A stretch of 44,957 nt of DNA from Deltaproteobacteria bacterium (lineage in GTDB: Bacteria > Desulfobacterota > Syntrophobacteria > Syntrophobacterales > Syntrophobacteraceae). Under the pieces are notes generated by a model. The model had not been told where the DNA came from, ran no database searches, and saw only the letters and a list, made by a program, of their open reading frames with translations. How positions within the stretch are numbered: the stretch's first letter is position 1; each line of letters opens with the position of its first letter. The stretch spans positions 1-44,957 of the forward strand of contig JAJYTC010000015.1 in assembly GCA_021793275.1 (NCBI GenBank). The letters are read 5' to 3'. The translations under genes and the position numbers were made by a program. Below are positions 9,291 through 18,401 of this stretch, one piece after another.

Positions 9291-9926
9291 CTATCTTGCC
9301 GGAAGAGCGTCGAGCATTCTTGCCACTTGGGCATCGATTACGCGCGGGATGGCGTAAGGCGGGACGTGGGCCATATCCACAAAGACAGTCCTGCGCGGAG
9401 TCCTCCCGGTTCGGAAACTGTGGAGCTCGAGGTCTATCCTGACAACCGGTGTGGCAGCCGGAGCGGCAAGCCCCAGGACACCGCCTCCCGCCGCGCCGGC
9501 GATTGCGCCCGTAGCCGGGGCGCCTGCAATAGCGCCCAGGAGTGCACCGGCAGCGGCCCCCAGGGCCGCTCCGCCCAACAACTGCTGGCCTCTTAAGTCA
9601 GGATTGTCACGATTTTCCTGCCACACCGCGATATTGACCGCGAAGTCGGCGTTGCGCTCCGTTCTCACCCGGTTATATCCTTTTTGTTGAAGAACGCTGT
9701 TTGCCCCGGGAAAAGCTAATTCAAAAGGTGTATTGTTTTCCACGCCCATCACGTAAAAACGGTCCGTCGGACTTACGGCCAGAAAACCGCTCGAAGGTCC
9801 CGGATGCACGGTGGGCGCGCCGGGCGCTACGGCGGGGGGGGTGAAGGGAGTTCCTGCGCAACCTCCCAGAAGGACCGCTGCAAATCCGATTGCCAGAATT
9901 TTGGGTAACCATCCCCATGCTTTCAT
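9291..9926 (-). CDS. Glycine-zipper outer-membrane lipoprotein, function unknown
   Basis: A 211-residue predicted lipoprotein. The N-terminus has a basic/hydrophobic signal with a lipobox (AVLLGGC, Cys at about 23), followed by a Pro-rich linker. A domain at about residues 45-105 resembles DUF4136-like lipoproteins (FYVMGVENNTPFELAFPGAN, then RVRTERNADFAVNIAVW). A Gly/Ala-rich glycine-zipper segment (about 115-160) is followed by VVRIDLELHSFRTGRTPRRTVFVD and a short helix. Glycine zippers are found in proteins that insert in or span membranes. The ATG at 9926 has AGGAGGA 7 nt upstream. It is monocistronic as far as can be seen. The family assignment is tentative. Confidence 0.7.
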   Translation of the reverse strand: MKAWGWLPKILAIGFAAVLLGGCAGTPFTPPAVAPGAPTVHPGPSSGFLAVSPTDRFYVMGVENNTPFELAFPGANSVLQQKGYNRVRTERNADFAVNIAVWQENRDNPDLRGQQLLGGAALGAAAGALLGAIAGAPATGAIAGAAGGGVLGLAAPAATPVVRIDLELHSFRTGRTPRRTVFVDMAHVPPYAIPRVIDAQVARMLDALPAR

Positions 9927-10005
9927 GAATTACTCCTCCTAGGAATTTAGCAAAAATCCTTGAATGCTTCATCGACGGCAGCAATAGCAGGTTGAATCGA
10001 TCTTT

Positions 10006-10098
10006 TCAATAATCATTATTACCGATGTGGTCATGCCGGGAATGAACGGTGGGGACCTGGCCAAAGAACTGCTGTCGCCGGTCCCGAAAATGAAAACC
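10006..10098 (+). pseudogene. Relic of a response-regulator receiver domain
   Basis: In the plus frame this stretch reads SIIIITDVVMPGMNGGDL and then AKELLSPVPKMKT. This matches the phosphoacceptor strand and following helix of receiver domains in hybrid sensor kinases (consensus DLIITDVVMPGMNG, L, MKxLFMSGYT). A stop codon lies in frame at 9985-9987, and the receiver similarity ends after MKT, where the frame runs into a polypyrimidine tract. It cannot encode a functional domain on its own and appears to be the remnant of a deleted signalling gene. Confidence 0.65.
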
Positions 10099-10156
10099 AG
10101 GCCGGCAGACATATCTGACTTTTCTTTCTTTTCTTTTTTTAACCTTTGCCTTCTTT

Positions 10157-11581
10157 TCAGCTGCGTCCGTATTTATCGTCAAACCGGCTGATGTCGTCTT
10201 CTCCCAGATAGCTGCCCGACTGGACTTCGATCAACTCCAGAGGTATTTTACCGGGGTTTTCCAGGCGGTGCCGGGTGCCCCATGGAATGTAGGTGCTTTG
10301 ATCTTCGTTTAGCAAAAACTCCTCATCCCCCTTGATTATGCGGGCTGTCCCCCTCACCACGATCCAATGTTCGGCCCTGTGATAATGCATTTGGAGAGAA
10401 AGGGCTGCGCCGGGATTGACCGTTATGCGCTTTACCTTGAAGCGCTCGCCGGTATCTATGGATTCGAAGGACCCCCATGGGCGATATGTCCTCGAATGTG
10501 AAAGCACCTCTTCCCTTTTTTGCTGTTTGAGCCTGTTTACAATAATTTTGACGTCCTGCGAGCGCTCGATTGAAGAAACGAGCACCGCGTCCTTGGTCTC
10601 GACGATAATCTGGTTTTCTATGCCCAGGGCTGCAATGAGCCTGTTTTCCGAATGGATATGGCAGTTGTGGACATCTTCGATCAGCACATCTCCGGTGACG
10701 CTGTTGAACCATTCGTCTTTTTCGCACACGTGGTGAAGCGAGAGCCAACTGCCTACATCACTCCAGCCTACAGCCAGCGGAATCACCACAGCATGCTCCG
10801 TTTTTTCCATTACCGCATAATCTATCGAAATATTCGGGCACGATGCGAAAGCGCTCTCTTCCAGGCGAACGAAGTCCAGGTCGCGCCTTGCTTTTTGGTA
10901 TGATTCGCGGCAGGCGTTGAGGATTTCGGGCGAAAACTTGCCCAGTACTTCGAGAAAAGCTGAAGCGCGGAAAAGGAACATGCCGCTGTTCCAGAAATAC
11001 TCTTTCGAGGCTACATAGGAGCATGCTTTTTCATAGTCGGGCTTTTCAAAAAACCGGCTTACCGCGAAGGCCTCGCTATCGTTGCGCCCCGGTATGTTTT
11101 CTCCTTTGCGGATATACCCATAGCCGGTCTCCGGCCTGTCCGGGACGATTCCGAAAGTTATAATACGTCCGGCCGATGTAAATTCGCTCCCTTTTTGGAC
11201 TGCTGTTGCAAAGAGGTGATCTTCCATGATGAGATGGTCCGCAGGGAGGACGAGAATATCCGGATCGTCGCCGTTTTTTATGGCTGCGAGCGTTCCCGCG
11301 GTGATTGCGGGGCAGGTGTTTCTCCCGACCGGCTCGAGAATAATGTCCGAATGACGCAGGCCGATCTCCTGCATTTGCGCGGCGGCCATAAAACGATGGC
11401 TTTCGTTGCAGACGATTACGGGAGGCGCCGCATCTTCAATCCCGGTAAGGCGCATAAGGGTTTTTTGAAAAAGTGAGTGATGTTCTCCCGGAAGGGGCAT
11501 CAACTGCTTTGGAAGGTGTTCTCTTGAAAGAGGCCACAATCTGGATCCCACGCCGCCTGATAGGATGACCGGCACTATCAT
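10157..11581 (-). CDS. manC: Mannose-1-phosphate guanylyltransferase / mannose-6-phosphate isomerase
   Basis: A bifunctional type II PMI/GMP enzyme that makes GDP-mannose for surface polysaccharides. The product has 474 residues. The N-terminal nucleotidyltransferase has VILSGGVGSRLWPLSREHLP with the PKQ lysine, EPVGRNTCPAITAGTLAAI and FFEKPD. The C-terminal cupin isomerase domain has RPWGSFESIDTGERFKVKRI, MHYHRAEHWIVVRGTA and a final IEVQSGSYLGEDDI block. The ATG at 11581 is chosen because AGGCGG lies 6 nt upstream and the protein then starts MIVPVILSGG, as is usual. Alternative starts at 11587 and 11626 exist. No other polysaccharide gene is adjacent. Confidence 0.95.
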   Translation of the reverse strand: MIVPVILSGGVGSRLWPLSREHLPKQLMPLPGEHHSLFQKTLMRLTGIEDAAPPVIVCNESHRFMAAAQMQEIGLRHSDIILEPVGRNTCPAITAGTLAAIKNGDDPDILVLPADHLIMEDHLFATAVQKGSEFTSAGRIITFGIVPDRPETGYGYIRKGENIPGRNDSEAFAVSRFFEKPDYEKACSYVASKEYFWNSGMFLFRASAFLEVLGKFSPEILNACRESYQKARRDLDFVRLEESAFASCPNISIDYAVMEKTEHAVVIPLAVGWSDVGSWLSLHHVCEKDEWFNSVTGDVLIEDVHNCHIHSENRLIAALGIENQIIVETKDAVLVSSIERSQDVKIIVNRLKQQKREEVLSHSRTYRPWGSFESIDTGERFKVKRITVNPGAALSLQMHYHRAEHWIVVRGTARIIKGDEEFLLNEDQSTYIPWGTRHRLENPGKIPLELIEVQSGSYLGEDDISRFDDKYGRS

Positions 11582-11860
11582 TTCCATCCGCCTGTATTGA
11601 GGGGAAGAGATAAATTTTGCGGACATGCCGCTTTCAACGGTCGAAAGAATTATTTTAATCTATCTTTTACCCTACAAGCGCTGTTTTGTAGAGTAATTTT
11701 TATGCGCCCCCGCTCATACTTGTCTTTGAGGGGCTGACAAAATCGTGTATCCTCGGTGCGGTTTTTGCCTGTTTGCCAGTCCACCGCCATAGGAAGCGTT
11801 ATGAGGTGGAAGCTTACGGACAGGTTTGCCGGGCTATTTTTTCCGAAAGAGAAGGCAGCG

Positions 11861-14122
11861 ATGATAAAGACTCTGGCGGTAATGACAAGCGGCGGAGATT
11901 CTCCGGGCATGAACGCCGCAGTGAGGGCCGTGGTGCGGCGCGCGCTGGACAGGGGAGTTCGGGTATACGGAATATACTACGGCTATGATGGGCTTTTGCG
12001 GGGCGGCGATCTGATAAAGCCTCTAAACTGGGAGGATGTTGGAAACGTTCTTCAGCGGGGAGGGACTTTCCTTGGGACGGCCCGATGCGAGCAGTTCAAG
12101 ACTGTGGAGGGCAGGCGGCGGGCGGTCGAGAACATACTGGAGCGCGGTATAGAAGCGCTGGTGGTGATCGGGGGTGACGGTTCCCTCACCGGAGGGCTTC
12201 TGCTCGCGAACGAATGGCCCGAACACCTCGAAAAGATCGCCTCCGCTCGACCGGAGCTTCAACCAATCGTCGAAAAAATTCCCACGCTTCAGATAATGGG
12301 TCTTCCCGGCTCCATAGACAATGATCTGAGCGGGACCGATATGGCCATCGGCGTCGATACCGCTTTGAATCACATTGTGCATGCCATAGACGACCTTTCC
12401 TCAACGGCAGCCTCCCACCAGCGTACATTCGTTATAGAGACGATGGGGAGAAACTGCGGCTATCTGGCGCTTGCCGGAGCGCTGGCAACCGGGGCATCCT
12501 GGATGCTCATTCCGGAATGTTCACTCGAGTTGCACTGGCATCAGCGGATGGTCGAGTGTCTGGATAAGGCCTGTAAAACCGGAAGGCGTCATCAGATGGT
12601 GGTGATCGCCGAAGGCGCCAGGCACCCGGACGGGCTGCGAATGGAATCGGGCGAGGTGCGAAAAATACTGGCTGAAAAACTTGGCATAGAAGTGCGCCTG
12701 ACCGTACTGGGACACATCCAGCGCGGAGGAGCGCCGAGCGCTTTTGACCGGATTCTCTCCGCGCGCCTCGGGGTGGCAGCCGTTGACCTGCTGGTCGACG
12801 AACCCGATGTGGTGCATCGGCATATGGTCGGCATTCAAAAAAACAGGGTGGTTTCTACGCCGCTGATCGAAGTGATCGAAAAGAGCAGGGAAATCCAGAG
12901 ACTGATAGAAAGCGGAGATTTCAGCAAGGCCCGGGAGTTGCGCGGGGAAGCCTTCCGGTCCATGCTCGAACTGGCCGAGTCCCTGACCGCAGCCTGTCCG
13001 TCGCAGAAATCTGCCGGGCAGGACAGAGTGGTCATTATGACCGGCGGGGCCGATTCGCCTGGTATGAACGCCGCTTTGAGCATCGCCGCAAGGCGCCTTC
13101 TGGACCGGGGAGTGTCCGTGCTCGGCTCCAAAGATGAATTCTATGGCCTGACACACGGCGATTTAATAGACCTCGAATGGAACGATCTTGCGGGTTGGAT
13201 GGGCCACCCCAGTTCCGATATAGGGACTGCGCGCTCCTCCCAGGTCCGGGAGGACTTTGGAAAAATTGCCGAAAACATCGCGAAATTCAACATAAAGGCA
13301 ATCATAGCCATTGGAGGTCTGGACACCTACCGGCATGTTCAGCGCTTTATCGAAATGAGGGCGCATTTTGCCGAGTTCAATATTCCCGTGGCGCTCGTGC
13401 CTGCCAGCATAGATAACAATCTACCGGGAAGCGATCTGTGCGTCGGCTCCGATACAGCCCTCAACAACATCGTCGAAGCGGTCGATAAAATTCGCGACAC
13501 TGCCGGCGCGACGAGGCGGGCGTTCATAGTGGAGACGATGGGAAAAGAATGCGGCTTCCTGGCTGCAATGAGCGCTTTGGCGGCAGGCGCGGAGAAGGCC
13601 TACCTGCCCGAAACCGGAATCAGCCTTGCCGAACTGAACAGGGACGTCTCCGAACTCAGAAGGAGCTTCGAGTCCGGAAATCGAATGGTCATATATATGC
13701 GCAATGAAGATGCCTCGCGCCACTATACGACGGATTTTCTCCGCAGGCTGCTCGAAGAGGAGAGTAAAGATGAATTCGAGGTGCGCAGCGTGGTGCTCGG
13801 GCATGTCCAGCGCGGCGGGTCTCCGACGGCTTTCGACAGGATTCTCGCCGGCAGGATAAGCGCAGGCGCCGTAGACGCGCTCCTGGAGTTGATGAAAAAC
13901 GGATCGAACGAAGTGCTTGCGTTCGGATTGAAAGACGGCGCAGTCGTATCGTGCCCGCTATCCGAAGCCCTCGATCAGCTCGACGCCACTCATGGGAGAC
14001 CCAAAGTCCAGTGGTTCATGGACCTTTTCCCCGTCATCCATTCTCTGGTCAAAAGCCGCCCGTACCGGCGCGACGGGGTGGAAATCGTGGATAAAGAAGC
14101 CGCAGACCCACAGCTTTTTTGA
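11861..14122 (+). CDS. pfkA: Tandem-duplicated 6-phosphofructokinase (eukaryote-like double length)
   Basis: A 753-residue protein made of two full PFK domains (about 1-370 and 385-735). This is twice the usual bacterial length and is organised like eukaryotic PFK. The N-half has TSGGDSPGMNAA, GGDGSLTG (catalytic-Mg Asp plus Gly typical of ATP-using enzymes), PGSIDNDL, FVIETMGRNCGY and LGHIQRGG. The C-half has TGGADSPGMNAA, but GGDGS is replaced by GGLDT and PGSIDND by PASIDNN, while LGHVQRGG is kept. The N-half is therefore the likely catalytic half. The C-half probably lost catalysis and may bind an effector. The ATG at 11861 has AGAAGG 5 nt upstream. It is monocistronic, convergent with the thioesterase gene. 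Confidence 0.93.
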   Translation: MIKTLAVMTSGGDSPGMNAAVRAVVRRALDRGVRVYGIYYGYDGLLRGGDLIKPLNWEDVGNVLQRGGTFLGTARCEQFKTVEGRRRAVENILERGIEALVVIGGDGSLTGGLLLANEWPEHLEKIASARPELQPIVEKIPTLQIMGLPGSIDNDLSGTDMAIGVDTALNHIVHAIDDLSSTAASHQRTFVIETMGRNCGYLALAGALATGASWMLIPECSLELHWHQRMVECLDKACKTGRRHQMVVIAEGARHPDGLRMESGEVRKILAEKLGIEVRLTVLGHIQRGGAPSAFDRILSARLGVAAVDLLVDEPDVVHRHMVGIQKNRVVSTPLIEVIEKSREIQRLIESGDFSKARELRGEAFRSMLELAESLTAACPSQKSAGQDRVVIMTGGADSPGMNAALSIAARRLLDRGVSVLGSKDEFYGLTHGDLIDLEWNDLAGWMGHPSSDIGTARSSQVREDFGKIAENIAKFNIKAIIAIGGLDTYRHVQRFIEMRAHFAEFNIPVALVPASIDNNLPGSDLCVGSDTALNNIVEAVDKIRDTAGATRRAFIVETMGKECGFLAAMSALAAGAEKAYLPETGISLAELNRDVSELRRSFESGNRMVIYMRNEDASRHYTTDFLRRLLEEESKDEFEVRSVVLGHVQRGGSPTAFDRILAGRISAGAVDALLELMKNGSNEVLAFGLKDGAVVSCPLSEALDQLDATHGRPKVQWFMDLFPVIHSLVKSRPYRRDGVEIVDKEAADPQLF

Positions 14123-14221
14123 GCCGGGAACTGAATCGTTGCCGGTCCCGCAGGATGCGTGAGCGCAGCAAAACCCATCGGCTTGGCGCATCTTGGAGAA
14201 ACTCCGGTCAGGCTCTCTCCA

Positions 14222-14641
14222 CTACTGATTACTCCATTGAAATCTCTCCAGCACCTTTCGAAAATCGGGTGGAATTTCTATGGATACATTTCTGTTATAA
14301 TCATAGCAAACCTGTACGGATTCTCCTTTTGCATACTGAATCGACTCATCGTCGGCATCTGCCAGTAAATAGACATATTGAAAGCTTTTCGTGCCGATGT
14401 TATTTGTTCCCATGTGCAAAACGAGATTGGTTCCGATCACAATCGGTTTGATATAGTCGCAACTGGCATGCGCCATAATAAATGATAAAGACTCTTTGTC
14501 GATAGATTTCGATATATGGTCCAGGTGAAAAGCGACTCGTCCCATTTCAAAATAAGTGAAGAACACCGCATTATTTACGTGTCCCATGAAATCGATATCC
14601 CTGAATCTTACGTGGATATGGGTTTTGTATTCATTTTTCAT
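14222..14641 (-). CDS. Hotdog-fold acyl-CoA thioesterase (4-hydroxybenzoyl-CoA thioesterase type)
   Basis: A 139-residue single hotdog domain of the YbgC/4HBT type. The catalytic motif RFRDIDFMGHVNNA has Asp17 in the expected place, followed by YFEMGR. These enzymes hydrolyse short-chain or aromatic acyl-CoAs in the cytoplasm. It lies 13 bp after the CxxCxxCC protein gene and is the last gene of the long minus-strand block, convergent with the phosphofructokinase. The substrate cannot be read from sequence. Given the CoA-ligase and CoA-transferase genes elsewhere in the window, an aryl-CoA is possible but unproven. Confidence 0.85.
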   Translation of the reverse strand: MKNEYKTHIHVRFRDIDFMGHVNNAVFFTYFEMGRVAFHLDHISKSIDKESLSFIMAHASCDYIKPIVIGTNLVLHMGTNNIGTKSFQYVYLLADADDESIQYAKGESVQVCYDYNRNVSIEIPPDFRKVLERFQWSNQ

Positions 14642-14654
14642 TTGTTTTGCCTTT

Positions 14655-15323
14655 TTACTTTTTCCTTACAAGTGGCCGGGGGCTTACCGGACGCAAATTA
14701 CGATGACTCACCAGCCATCGCCCGGTTTTGAGGATTTTTCTGCCGTCTGACAGTTCGTCGGGTTCGGCGGATTTCCAGAAAAAGTCACATTCATCGGGCC
14801 CAAACAGGCGGCATGGGTTGGATCTCAGGCAATAGATGGAGCAGAACCCTCCGCGCGAGAAGTTGTCCTCCCACAGAAAGGGGCAAAAACGGTGGCCTCT
14901 TCCGAGGCCGTTTCCGAAAAGCTCGCTCCAGCCCGCAGGCAATGCTTCAGGGAGCGGGAAATCCGGCATCCCGCTTGCCACCTCGCAGCAAAGGCCGCAT
15001 TTGTTGCAATACTCGGGCGCACTGAGATTATCTGCGGTGTTCGGGGCCGGAATTTGCGAGGTCTTCCGGTTTTGTCTCCAGTTTTTCACTTCCTTGAATA
15101 TCGCGGTCCTCTGGCCGAGCATCCTGATGGCGTGAACCCTCCTTGCGCGAAGGGAAAGTGATGCCCACCACCGTTCGCCTTTTAGCCATCCCAGGTTGCG
15201 CAACATATAATACAGCGGGAAGCCGGGCTGACACAGGAGCTTGACGGTGCAGTTGGCTGCGTCGCCCTTTCTTTTAAGAGAGCGTTTGAGGCGGTTCGAA
15301 TCAAATAATTTCCGGTTTTCCAC
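14655..15323 (-). CDS. YkgJ-type CxxCxxCC cluster-binding protein
   Basis: About 222 residues. The second half holds YCNKCGLCCEVASGMPDFP, the CxxCxxCC motif of the YkgJ/UPF0153 zinc- or iron-binding family. Further cysteines (RFCPFL, FCSIYCLRSNPCRLFG) could complete a metal site. The N-terminal ~100 residues are basic and have no clear match. The frame is open upstream to an ATG at 15389, which would overlap tsaB by 89 bp. A GTG at 15323 gives a 23-bp overlap and is preferred, without strong ribosome-site support. Position between tsaB and a thioesterase does not reveal a role. Confidence 0.7.
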   Translation of the reverse strand: MENRKLFDSNRLKRSLKRKGDAANCTVKLLCQPGFPLYYMLRNLGWLKGERWWASLSLRARRVHAIRMLGQRTAIFKEVKNWRQNRKTSQIPAPNTADNLSAPEYCNKCGLCCEVASGMPDFPLPEALPAGWSELFGNGLGRGHRFCPFLWEDNFSRGGFCSIYCLRSNPCRLFGPDECDFFWKSAEPDELSDGRKILKTGRWLVSHRNLRPVSPRPLVRKK

Positions 15324-16035
15324 TGCTTTTTTCAGCCAAATGAGGATAGTGGATCTCGGCTTCCGACGGCCTGAGATAAAAAGGCGCACTGGACTTCGGA
15401 TCGTCGGATTCCCCTCTTACAAACCTTCTTCTGGCAAGTTCGCCGATAGAGGCCGCCCGGACTATATGGAAACAGGGCGGGGGCTCGACCGCGAGCTTCC
15501 CAAGCTTTTTTTTCAAAATATTCCCGTATGCCGTCCAGCCGTCTCCACAGAAAATGATCGGTTCAGCCGGCCTTGATGCCAGGTTTGCCGCGAGTTGCGA
15601 AGGGCTTACCGCCGAATGCTCCATCTCAAGATCCAGACCGCCTTTTGCGTCCGGCCTGTAGAGGGCGCAATAGACTTCATTTTTTCGCGCATCGAGAAGA
15701 GCGCATATCGGATTTGCCGAGAAGCAGAAGGGCAGGGCAAGGGCATCGAGGGTGGAAACTGAGGCATAAGGTTTGCGAAGGGTCCAGGCAAGAACCTTCA
15801 TTGTGGTCATCCCGATTCGAAGGCCGGTAAAGCTTCCAGGGCCTCCAGCCGCAGCGAATGCGTCAATGTTTTCCAGTTCCCACCCGGCTTCTGCGAGAAG
15901 GCGGTCGATCGATTTGAGCAACCTCCTGTTATGGGTCTTCGCGGAACTCAGACTCCATTCGGCGGTTAAATGCCCGTCGTCGAGCAAAGCTATGCTGCCC
16001 GACATCGTAGAGGTATCGGCCGCCAGAATTTTCAC
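15301..16035 (-). CDS. tsaB: tRNA N6-threonylcarbamoyladenosine biosynthesis protein TsaB
   Basis: TsaB is the non-catalytic partner of TsaD in forming t6A37 on ANN-decoding tRNAs. The product has 244 residues with an ASKHA-like N-terminal domain: KILAADTSTMSGSIALLDDG, then FAAAGGPGSFTGLRIGMTT near residue 70 (the TsaB signature), and ALLDARKNEVYCALYR. The GTG at 16035 directly follows the rseP stop and gives the usual MKILAxDTS start; an upstream TTG at 16059 would overlap rseP. It is in the minus-strand housekeeping block, and its end overlaps the next gene. Confidence 0.92.
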   Translation of the reverse strand: MKILAADTSTMSGSIALLDDGHLTAEWSLSSAKTHNRRLLKSIDRLLAEAGWELENIDAFAAAGGPGSFTGLRIGMTTMKVLAWTLRKPYASVSTLDALALPFCFSANPICALLDARKNEVYCALYRPDAKGGLDLEMEHSAVSPSQLAANLASRPAEPIIFCGDGWTAYGNILKKKLGKLAVEPPPCFHIVRAASIGELARRRFVRGESDDPKSSAPFYLRPSEAEIHYPHLAEKSSGKPEII

Positions 16036-16036
16036 T

Positions 16037-17140
16037 TTATTTCGTCCATAAATTGCCAAGCCAGGAAGTGAACGATCCCAAGTCGAGCCGCATTATATCA
16101 TTGTAAAATACGACCACCATGAGGGATAGCAGGGCTATTAAACCGACTTTCTGGGCAATCTCTATTTTGGAGGCCGACAGGGGTTTGCCCATGACCGCCT
16201 CAATGAGGAAAAAGAAAATGTGACCACCGTCGAGAATGGGAATGGGCAGAAGGTTCAACACCCCCAGGTTCACGCTGATAACGGCCATGAAGTTGAGCAG
16301 ATCGACAAAGCCCTTCTTTGCCTGTTTGCCGGCCATTTGCGCGATCAGGATCGGCCCTCCGAGGGTCTTGAGCGGGATCACCCTTTCTATGATCTTCACA
16401 ACGGCCTGGAAAAAGAGCTTGGTATAGGCGTAAGTGTTAACGAGGGCATAATAGCCGGCTGCGAGCGGGTCGATATGTTTGACGATCAGATCCCCGGACG
16501 AGGTGATTCCGATCAGGGGGCGTTGTACGGTTTGACCGAACAGGTTCTTAACCTTGCTTACGGCAGGCGTTATGGTAAACGAGAGCCTGGAGTCGCCGCG
16601 TTTTACGAGAAGATTGATAGGGTGGGGGCCGTGCTTTTCAATGGACTCGGCAAGGTTATCCCACGTCCTGATCGGCTTTGCATCGATAGCGATGATTTTG
16701 TCTCCGCTCTTTAAACCCGCTTTTTGGGCGGGCGAACCGGGAGTGACCGTACCAATGACCGGCGCTAGTTCGCGTATTCCGGAAAAGGCGAATATCAAGG
16801 TGAAAACGAGTATGGCAAAGATGAAGTTGGAAAACGGCCCGGCAAATACAATAGCAAGCCGCTTTAAGACACTGGCCTCTGAAAAAGAGCCCGCCCGCTC
16901 CTCGGGCGACAATTCTTCTCCTGCATCCTCGCCGAGCATCTTTACATAGCCGCCAAGCGGGATCAGCGAAAGGCGGTATTCGGTAGTTCCCCGCGTAAAT
17001 CCGGCTATCCTGGGCCCGAAGCCGAGAGAAAACCGCAGAACGGTCACCCCCGAGCGTTTGGCCACAATGAAGTGGCCGAGTTCGTGCACAAAAATCAGCA
17101 CCCCGAGAACCAGTGCGGTGGACAGTAAAATTGTCAGCAA
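16037..17140 (-). CDS. rseP: Site-2 intramembrane zinc protease RseP
   Basis: An inner-membrane metalloprotease that cleaves transmembrane anti-sigma factors and remnant signal peptides. The product has 367 residues. It has HELGH at residues 19-23 (zinc ligands and catalytic Glu) inside the first transmembrane helix, and a PDZ domain at about 115-190 (VIGTVTPGSPAQKAGLKSGD). The third zinc ligand lies in LLPIPILDGGHIFFFLIEA, followed by a last membrane helix. A single PDZ domain is present, whereas E. coli has two. The TTG start at 17140 is supported by GGAGGC 7 nt upstream and by the conserved N-terminal helix. It follows dxr by 67 bp. Confidence 0.94.
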   Translation of the reverse strand: MLTILLSTALVLGVLIFVHELGHFIVAKRSGVTVLRFSLGFGPRIAGFTRGTTEYRLSLIPLGGYVKMLGEDAGEELSPEERAGSFSEASVLKRLAIVFAGPFSNFIFAILVFTLIFAFSGIRELAPVIGTVTPGSPAQKAGLKSGDKIIAIDAKPIRTWDNLAESIEKHGPHPINLLVKRGDSRLSFTITPAVSKVKNLFGQTVQRPLIGITSSGDLIVKHIDPLAAGYYALVNTYAYTKLFFQAVVKIIERVIPLKTLGGPILIAQMAGKQAKKGFVDLLNFMAVISVNLGVLNLLPIPILDGGHIFFFLIEAVMGKPLSASKIEIAQKVGLIALLSLMVVVFYNDIMRLDLGSFTSWLGNLWTK

Positions 17141-17207
17141 CTGCAGCGCCTCCGCTACTATTAACTATCGATTCCATCAAAGATAAGAATCGGACCGGAT
17201 TCGAGCG

Positions 17208-18389
17208 CTATTTATTTACCGTGCGCGCATCAATAATTTTCGACGCCTCTTTACGCGCCCATGCATCGGCCTGCAGGACTGCCTGCAAATCCGGCTTCGA
17301 ACAAGGGGTGTGGCAATCCATCACTTCCCGGATCACACCCGGTATATCGTAAAATGCGATGGTTTTCTTCAGGAAAGCATGCACTGCCACTTCATTTGCG
17401 GCATTTAAGACCGCAGGCATTGTCGCTCCCTTCCGGCAGGCGTCGAAAGCAAGGCCCAGACAAGGAAATCTTTCTTCATCCGGCGGGTAAAAATGGAGTT
17501 CCCGGATTCTAAAAAGGTCCAGGCTCGGATAAGACGTCTTAAGACGCTCGGGAAAAGCCATTGCGTAGGCTATCGGTATTTTCATATCAGGGATGCCCAA
17601 CTGGGCAATAATCGAACCATCGACGTATTCGACCATGGAGTGAACAACACTTTCAGGATGGATATAGACCGCGATCTGCTCGACGGGGGTCCCGAACAGC
17701 CAGTGAGCTTCGATGACCTCGAGTCCCTTATTCATCAGGGTGGCCGAGTCGATTGTTATCTTGGGGCCCATCGACCAGTTGGGGTGGCGAAGCGCAGCTT
17801 CGGGTGAAACTGTTTCGAGCTCGTGTCGGGATGCTTTAATGAAAGGGCCTCCGGAAGCCGTAAGAAGGATCCTGCTCAGAGCTTCACGGTGGTTGCCCTG
17901 CAGGGCCTGAAAAATTGCGCTGTGTTCGCTGTCCACCGGAAGGAGCGCTACCTTGGCGGCAGCAACGGCCGCGGTTACGATTTCGCCCGCGGCGACCAGT
18001 GTCTCCTTGTTGGCAAGCCCGATGTCTTTACCAGCTTCGATCGCGGCAAGCGTAGGCACGAGCCCGGCAGACCCCACCATCGCAGATACGAGCATCTGCG
18101 ATTCGGAAAAGGCGGCAACTCTGCAATATCCCTCCTGCCCGTAAAAGATTTCAGGGATGCGAACCGACTTGTCGTGGAGAAGCTTTTCGACAGCTTCTGC
18201 GGTCGAGGCGTCGATAACGGAAACTATCCGCGGGGAAAACTCCGCTATCTGCTCTGAGAGAAGCTCCGCATTGGAACCGGCGCCCAGGGCAACCACCTGG
18301 AAGCGGTCCGGAAACTGGCGCACCACTTCCAGCGTGCTCCGTCCTATCGAACCGGTACTGCCTATTATGGATATCTTTTTCCTGGTCAT
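17208..18389 (-). CDS. dxr: 1-deoxy-D-xylulose-5-phosphate reductoisomerase
   Basis: The second step of the MEP isoprenoid pathway, NADPH- and metal-dependent. The product has 393 residues. The NADPH motif is IIGSTGSIGRSTLEVVRQFP at the N-terminus. Metal and substrate motifs are LLPVDSEHSAIFQAL, LTASGGPF, HPNWSMGPKITIDSATLMNK and GLEVIEAHWLFG. The ATG at 18389 follows cdsA by 12 bp. Together with uppS and cdsA in the same operon, it links isoprenoid supply to undecaprenyl carrier and phospholipid synthesis, as in many Gram-negative bacteria. Confidence 0.97.
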   Translation of the reverse strand: MTRKKISIIGSTGSIGRSTLEVVRQFPDRFQVVALGAGSNAELLSEQIAEFSPRIVSVIDASTAEAVEKLLHDKSVRIPEIFYGQEGYCRVAAFSESQMLVSAMVGSAGLVPTLAAIEAGKDIGLANKETLVAAGEIVTAAVAAAKVALLPVDSEHSAIFQALQGNHREALSRILLTASGGPFIKASRHELETVSPEAALRHPNWSMGPKITIDSATLMNKGLEVIEAHWLFGTPVEQIAVYIHPESVVHSMVEYVDGSIIAQLGIPDMKIPIAYAMAFPERLKTSYPSLDLFRIRELHFYPPDEERFPCLGLAFDACRKGATMPAVLNAANEVAVHAFLKKTIAFYDIPGVIREVMDCHTPCSKPDLQAVLQADAWARKEASKIIDARTVNK

Positions 18390-18401
18390 AATCTCGCCGT
18401 A

